A stretch of DNA of 64,000 nt from Arabidopsis thaliana (taxonomy: Eukaryota > Streptophyta > Magnoliopsida > Brassicales > Brassicaceae), in NCBI RefSeq assembly GCF_000001735.4, contig NC_003074.8:434101-498100 (forward strand). Reading direction: 5' to 3'. Every line of letters starts with the position of its first letter. Position 1 is the first letter of the stretch. The notes under the pieces were generated by a model. The model had not been told where the DNA came from, did no database searches, and saw nothing but the letters and a program-made list of their open reading frames with translations. This document shows positions 58,018 to 64,000 of this stretch, piece by piece. Both the position numbers and the translations under genes were made by a program.

Positions 58018-60777
58018 TCAAAAAGGGCTGACCCTGCCAGCCAGTTTCAGCAAGAACTCTGGAACAAGCCGTTTCCTCGGTGGCGCAACAGCATCGTTTC
58101 TCAATGCGTCACTGTCATCGGCGTGTATCATAGAGACTATATGATCAAATAGCTCATCTTTACCGCCTCTCAGAGGATCCTTGCAATGCAGTTTGTAATG
58201 TGTTTAGACAACATTGAGCTATGTATGTAGAAAATGATCTTTAATGGTTGTTTGCTTACCTGAAGAAATAGGTCGGTATGAGTTTTACCCTTGTACATAA
58301 CTAGCTCAGCTTTCACTTCAGCAGCTTGAAGAGCATCTGTAAAAGTTTTGCTGCAAAAGAAAGAACACTTTTCTGTTTTAGGAAGAGGACTAAACCAAAT
58401 AACAAACTGTCGAATGCTTGATTTCATATATGTAGTAAGGGTGAGCTAACCTTGCTTCAGGTGGAATTGAATAATCTGCGGATCCATGAAAGAGTATAAT
58501 ATGAGGTAAGAGGGCTGCAGCTTTTCTTACATTCAGGTCTTTCAATCTTACTTCAGGGGAGAATTGTTTAAAGGACTCTTCTCCTTCCATTATGCTGCAA
58601 ATTAGTGAAAAAGGAGAGTCATAAGTCACGGTTTACATGGTATTGAAATTACAATTGATTTAGGTTCGGTTTATGGTATTGAAATTAAAAATGATTTTGG
58701 TTCGGTTTACATTGGTTTGAGAAGAAGAAAAAACAAAAAAGTCACGCGATGTGTTTTTCAGAGAGGAATGCGTCGATTCAAAAAGTCATGATTTGGAAAG
58801 GGGTACACCCACAGAAGTGCTCTCACTCGCTCAACGCGCACAAAGTGCGAGTGGGTATGAAATACAGCCTTCTGATTGGCTTAGAAACTGAAAAAAAAAT
58901 GAAATAGTATACATGTTGCTAGCTCCTCTTATTATTTATTTTTTGCGTATTCTCTCAATCTGATGAAAGTTGTTGCTTTTTTAGATACAATTGATTCTAT
59001 CCAAGGTTTTGGGTTATTTGGAAGATGCCAAGTTAGATTGATCAGATGGTTTACCTTAGGAAAATTGAACGATACAAGCCTCGGTTGTGGAAGTGTTCAA
59101 CCAGATTAAAGAGATTGTACCTGTTCAAGTTTACAAATGGTGAGTAGATTCTGAATTACTGGATAAGAAACCCTTTGAAAAACGTTTTAAGCTTCATAGT
59201 GTCACCAAGTTTAGTAAATTACCCTCCAGATAAACCAAAGTAAGCTTTAATCTGAGATACACTCCATGAGATGCTCTCCCCTCTTGATTCTTTAATAGCT
59301 TGTTCAAAGAGAGCACAAGAAGAGATATGTGCACCAGCCGATTGCCCCATCAGATAGATTCTACACACGCAAGAAGACACTGGTTCAATCACAAGATCCC
59401 ATGGAAGATAGAAACAAAAACCAAGTTGATGAGCTCCAACCTGTTAGGATCACCTCCAAATGCAGAGATGTTATTGCAGACAAATGAGATTCCTTGAGCT
59501 GCATCACTTACCATATCACTAATTGTCCCCTGAGGAAAGTTTCTGAACCAAAGACAGGGGATTGCTTGGTCAATGCATTGGATACAGGCATATGATTAAC
59601 AAAGATAAATTCCCAAATAGCTCCAAGCTGATATAGATTTGATAGAATCCAGGACAAGTAACACTGGTAAGAAATTGACTACTTTGCTTACCTGTAATCT
59701 AGACATGCCACAATTATGTCCCTTTCTGCTAGCTGTAGTCCCAAGAGAGAACCCCAAGCTTTGTAACTAAAAGGATAGGCAAGTATGAAACTATTGAGTG
59801 TGCGACTTTTATCTTGTGAAAGAAGATGTATCCACAAAGGACGCTAGTGTATTATTATCAAAGTTAAACACGATACGAGGCCCACGAATTGCTTACCCGA
59901 TAATCCAAGCTCCACCAGTAACGAAAACTACAACCGGCTTCAGGCCATCACTCGTTGGCGGTATGTACAAATCCAGCCTGCCAGAATAATCGAATAAAAT
60001 GTACTAAATACCAATCATTGAAGAAGGCAAGATTGCAGAGACTGAGATACCTATTCCTTGGATGACCTCCATAAACTATACTCCTCCTGACTTGAGATGA
60101 GAAAAAATAAAGATATGCAACTGCACAAGGAAATAGCAAAAGCTTTGTTAGTGTACAAAAAACAGCTTGTTAATAAGACAGAGCAAAGAAGATGGGGTAA
60201 CCTTGAAGGAAACCAGGCATAAGGAGCATTGCATAACAAGCAAGAGCAAGTAATCTTGTGATCCACCGGTAACCTACCCTGAACAAAAACTTACAACAAT
60301 AAAACAAAACTTTCCTTACAGAGATTCCGACAAAAAAATTGAAACATCATCACATGTCCTAAGATTATTAATTACCGGAAAACTCATTTAGTTATCATAA
60401 AACTGTGGTAAGAATAATTCATCGAGAAGACTAATTGTGAGCTCTAGAAACAGGACATGAGATACGTCTCGGCTAAAAACAAATAAACGATGCCATGAGA
60501 GGAATGAAATTTACCCGAGATATCCAAGAAGGTTGAAGCTAAGTCGAGTAATGAGATACGTCTCGGCAGCTGCATGGCCTATGTCGCGACCGAACGACTG
60601 CTGCCGGCAAATTCGAGGCGAACCGTCCTCAGAAGAATTCCCGGAGACTCTTCTACGAACATGTTCCGGTGAAGATAATCTGTTGGAGCCGTGAAGCAGC
60701 TCCATTTCCTCGGAATTCGCTGACCAAGCCTCTCTGTTTTCAGACATCGGACGGCATCGTTCCGGAGACAACTGCAT
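58018..60777 (-). CDS. ICMEL2: ICMEL2, isoprenylcysteine alpha-carbonyl methylesterase-like 2
   Basis: Eleven exons (60777-60515, 60278-60202, 60120-60051, 59977-59897, 59766-59692, 59542-59441, 59360-59223, 59120-59055, 58594-58451, 58350-58260, 58179-58018) give 422 residues. It is an alpha/beta hydrolase of the carboxylesterase family that removes the methyl ester from prenylated C-terminal cysteine. The first 80 residues are polar; hydrophobic segments follow ([29 protein letters not shown]), which fits an endoplasmic reticulum membrane anchor. The oxyanion motif VTGGAWIIG, the nucleophile in [11 protein letters not shown], the acid in [11 protein letters not shown] and the His in GKTHTDLFL form the expected triad. 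Homologous ICME acts in abscisic acid signalling through demethylation of farnesylated proteins. Intron 8 contains a repeat element. Length agrees with the known protein. Confidence 0.94.
58630..58940 (-). mobile_element. Dispersed repeat element, copy 2, inside ICMEL2 intron 8
   Basis: This sequence fills most of the 460-base intron between 58595 and 59054. Read on the minus strand it matches copy 1 at 17811-18215 block by block, including AGAGGAGCT, CCAATCAGA, CCCACTCGCA, GCGTTGAGCG and AAACCGAACCAAAAT. Copy 2 has a single GC-rich unit where copy 1 has two. It has no coding capacity. The element was probably inserted into the intron and is removed by splicing. Confidence 0.65.
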
Positions 60778-62078
60778 CTCCGCCGTGAAAGTAGTCGGAG
60801 AAAGATTGGATCTCGAATTTTGTATCCTCCTCCTCCTATTCGTGTCTTGTGCTTTTATAATTGATCGGTTCTTGTTTTTTTTGTTTCAATTTTCAAATAT
60901 TTGAAAAGCTTTCACTCATGTGCGGCTCTCTCTCTTTTTCACAGAGGAATGTCAAAACGACGTCGTATTCCGGTCCTCTTCTCTACCAATTTTTTTCCTT
61001 CCTAATGAGTATTATTAATGTGAATAAGTTACAGTATTCTGATTTGGTTTCTTTAATCTAGTAGTGATTACGTACTTTGAAGAGTTCTTTTTCTTATTTT
61101 GTGTATTAAACAGCAGTTTAAAGGGTCCCGCTCCATATATTAAATTGTGATTAGAATTGCGTTCGAACACAATACGCTATTGGTGGTTTGATGTCTCGAC
61201 ACTCGTATTTCGTATAGTTGTGCATAGACGCCACGTGGTATTGCTTGCTGGTACTAGACTTTGGGAACGTGTTCGGTGATTTAAGCGGTGGCACGCGCAC
61301 CAATGAAGGGAATATGAATCAATGATTAAGATACCTTATTCCCAAATTTGGTTTATCTAAATAATACTCCTCTCCCCCCCCCAATGTACATTATTTTAGA
61401 TTTCCTTTTTTCGAACAAAAACACTCATCCACATGTGTAAACGACTCACAACCAATCAACTATAATTTCTTTAAATAATCACCCTTTCAATATATAATAA
61501 TTTTACACAATGAAACCGATTTTCTAGGGCCAGATGATATTTTAGATGATTTTTATTTTTGAGCAAAAGTTCTACAATCACTCATGGAATCAGATATTAT
61601 AAAATTTAGAACATTTTCATCGGTAATTTCTCACATAATTTTTTATTGACTAAAAAATATAAAATAATAATAAAGTATGAGAGAGATAAGAGAGAGATTG
61701 AGAATTGTTTTTATGCAGAGAAATTTTAGAGTAATGATTGAGAGACTATATGTATATGTATGTGTTTATAATTGGACAGAAACTAAATCATAATAAAATA
61801 TTATTATTATTATTTTTTTAGAAACTTTTGAAGTATCTCACCAATGAAAATGGCAAGGTGGAAACTGGAAAGGCAATTAGTCACATATAACTAAACTAGA
61901 AACCAAAAGTAATAAGAGATTTTTATTTCAGCGATAGCCAAAGGAAAACGTTAAAAGAGAAGAAGAATCTACTTTACGCTGAATATGAAATTAACATGGA
62001 TTGTTGAAAGCTATTTAATCAATCTTCTGGTTTTTCAAAAGGGTTTCAAAAGTCACCTCTGCATTTTGTTTCTTTTTA
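60778..62078. other. ICMEL2 promoter and AT-rich spacer
   Basis: Bases 60778-60860 form the ICMEL2 leader and proximal promoter. A second block with a CACGTGG core lies near 61230. The centre at 61360-61960 is very AT-rich, with a short C run at about 61375-61381 and an ATT microsatellite at about 61798-61815. I see no coding sequence. The right end should hold the 3' untranslated region of the next minus-strand gene. Confidence 0.45.
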
Positions 62079-63918
62079 TCACCTGAACCACCATCTCTGA
62101 ACGGCACTGACCGGAGTATTCAAGAAAGGAGCGTAACGTTGGATAATCGGAGTCACCGTCCTCCCTATTCTGCTCCACGTGCTCTGGTGGTAACCAGCTG
62201 TTACCGGTGCTTGATACATCAGCTTCAATAGCTGCCACCAAAATAACAAAACTCAGTTCATGAGAACAACTCTCAAGATCCAACCAACAATCCTGCAAAC
62301 AACCTAGTAGATCTTTGTTTTAGGAAGAATATGAGGAAAAGGTTTTTGAACTTGACAGATTTTATAACAAGAACACAAGATTTTTAACCAAAAAAAAACA
62401 AAACACAGTTCTCATTACTATCCTGATGGTCTTAGCCCATGTAACACTTTCAGTGACAGAAGATCATCAAAGCAACAAAAAAGGTGTTATTACGGAAATG
62501 ATTCTTCCTATATGTTCACTTGGATCAAATTAAACAAAGAAAACAGGGGTTCTACTTGGGAATGTTGAGCCATCACAAAGAACTGATGACTACAACCAAA
62601 AGATGATACGTACCTGCCAGTACATGAACGTCTGTATAATGTTACGTTGCCATCTGCAGTAAGTAAAATGACAATTTTGTTCAGATAAGTGAAACCAGCT
62701 AATGCAAAGCTGGGAACTTAGTGAGAATATAAACTTAAGTGCGAAAATAAACTATTATCGCTTCTAACAGGTTCAAAGAGCTTACGAGAGCAGAGAGATA
62801 ATCAGAAGGAAGCCAATGGCTATCTCAGCCTGCGATGACAAGATGTTGAGGGTAGTAGTGTTTGACTCCACCCACACACAAGGGTCTTCCAAGTACTTTC
62901 TGATAACCATTACAGAACAAGACACATGTACAACATAAGCATCAGTAAGAATCCACACATGGAACCTACTACTACATTCAAACCTGCTAATCAGCTCGAT
63001 GCACCTACCTGTATATAGTGGACCGACCAAAGTTACGCCTCAAGAACTTGGCTACTTGTTCAAGTGCCCGGCACAAGATGGGAATCAAAGCAACTGCAAC
63101 AGATTGATAATGAGACTAGTCATAAGAATGTACGTGATTTGAAGACATTCACAAAAGAGTTTTCAATAAATTCTTACACTTGAGACAGAGATGTGAAGTG
63201 ACGAATGTAAGGCAGTAGATGAAGTAGATGAAATCCTTTGCTGCCACAATTGATTGAAAATAAACTTGCAGCCCTTGCATATTCCATGCCCTTGGCCTCT
63301 GCAGATTATAAAATTACAATTCATAAGTAACAAAAATTTCGCATTGCATGATCACTAGAGAGAAAGAAAACATGAAATTCACATGGCGTACCCCGTATAA
63401 GGAGTATAAGGAATATAGAGATGAGCATGCAGTTCCCATGAAAGATAGACGATAAGCCCTATTTGAGAGGTTCTTTGGTATTAGAGGTAGCACTGCCAGC
63501 ACAGCTATAACAAAAACCTGCAAAAATGTAATGGATTTAGAGACATGAAACGGGAGATAAGTTACGTGAAGCATTCCAGACAAAAAAGCATTTGTCACAT
63601 CTAGTTCATGTCTAAGTACACAACAAAGATTCAGCAAGACAGGAGAACATAAAGACAGACAATACACTATGCACCATCTCATTACTGTCCGTGAAGTTAA
63701 GGAGTGAACAGCAGATTGCAACAACAATCCCAACTCACAGGGCTAACAAGAGCTAGATCTTTTTATTAAACTTGTGCAATAAGAGGAAGAAACTGCAACT
63801 GAAAAACTTTATCTTACCCAAGCATTGACTGAAAACTGAATCGTCTGCTCATCCCAGCGCATTGAACTTGGGGTTGCACCAGTCGTAGCAGATGGCCCAG
63901 AGGTTCGAGGAACCGATC
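62079..63918 (-). CDS. Multi-pass membrane protein resembling TMEM33/Pom33, 5' part outside window
   Basis: Seven exons in phase (63918-63818, 63517-63392, 63298-63178, 63093-63009, 62899-62786, 62653-62614, 62231-62079) give the last 246 residues; the start lies beyond the right edge. Hydrophobic segments are VFVIAVLAVLPLI, DFIYFIYCLTFVTSHLCL, FALIPILC and IAIGFLLIISLLS. After these comes QTFMYWQLLKLMYQ and an amphipathic C-terminus ending AVQRWWFR. The order of helices and the Tyr-Trp-x-Leu-Leu-x-Leu-x-Tyr block near the end resemble the TMEM33/Pom33 family of endoplasmic reticulum and nuclear pore membrane proteins. The likeness is by eye and could be wrong. From memory this is At3g02420, about 348 residues, of unknown function. 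Confidence 0.72.
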
Positions 63919-64000
63919 CTGAGGCACACAATTAGGTAAGTTTTTGGTAGTAATAAGAAAAGCTCATTTGAGTTCAAGAATATATCAGACAAAGAAAGTT

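Overview
The window is nuclear DNA of a crucifer and matches Arabidopsis thaliana chromosome 3, around loci At3g02260 to At3g02420. Evidence for this: AT-rich intergenic DNA, small GT-AG introns, plant-only families (SEPALLATA MADS box, CONSTANS-like, PPR editing factor, GAUT), and reconstructed proteins whose lengths agree with the known Arabidopsis products (SEP2 250 aa, ATR3 623 aa, COL2 347 aa, GAUT9 561 aa, PGD2 486 aa). Locus names are from memory, not from a search. Exon borders were worked out by hand from splice sites, reading phase and protein continuity. Layout from left to right: the first 14.4 kb is the 5' four fifths of BIG (minus strand), a giant UBR-box protein; its 3' end lies outside the window. 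An eIF2B-epsilon gene follows (minus, single exon). Then comes a 1.8 kb block bounded by a 58-bp direct repeat; it holds a repeat element and a broken xanthine dehydrogenase fragment. ATR3 (diflavin reductase, plus), a RING-H2 gene (plus) and an RCC1-repeat gene (plus) follow. SEP2 (minus) has a long AT-rich upstream region. Next are a tRNA-Ile, a TRM1-type tRNA methyltransferase (plus), the mitochondrial editing factor MEF13 (minus), a tRNA-Asp, a second RING-H2 gene (plus), GAUT9 (plus) and PGD2 (plus). A SEN54-like tRNA-splicing endonuclease subunit gene (plus) carries a frameshift. COL2 (minus), an FHA/AT-hook protein (plus), ICMEL2 (minus) and a multi-pass TMEM33/Pom33-like membrane protein cut by the right edge (minus) complete the window. 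The genes are independent housekeeping, developmental and metabolic units, not an operon or a single system. Several concern translation and tRNA (eIF2B-epsilon, TRM1-like, SEN54-like, two tRNA genes), but this clustering is probably chance. The SEP2, TRM1-like, RING, COL2 and ICMEL2 order is, from memory, repeated on chromosome 5 around SEP1 and CO/COL1, as expected for an ancient whole-genome duplication block. I did not find an undescribed multi-gene system. The most interesting signals are local: the XDH pseudogene and the direct repeats around it, an inverted pair of related repeat elements (one inside an ICMEL2 intron), two tandem duplications in ATR3 introns (one creating a decoy splice acceptor), a 7-base insertion that breaks the SEN54-like frame, a duplicated fragment on both sides of COL2, a GC-AG intron, and a poly(T) tract flanked by a 13-bp duplication.
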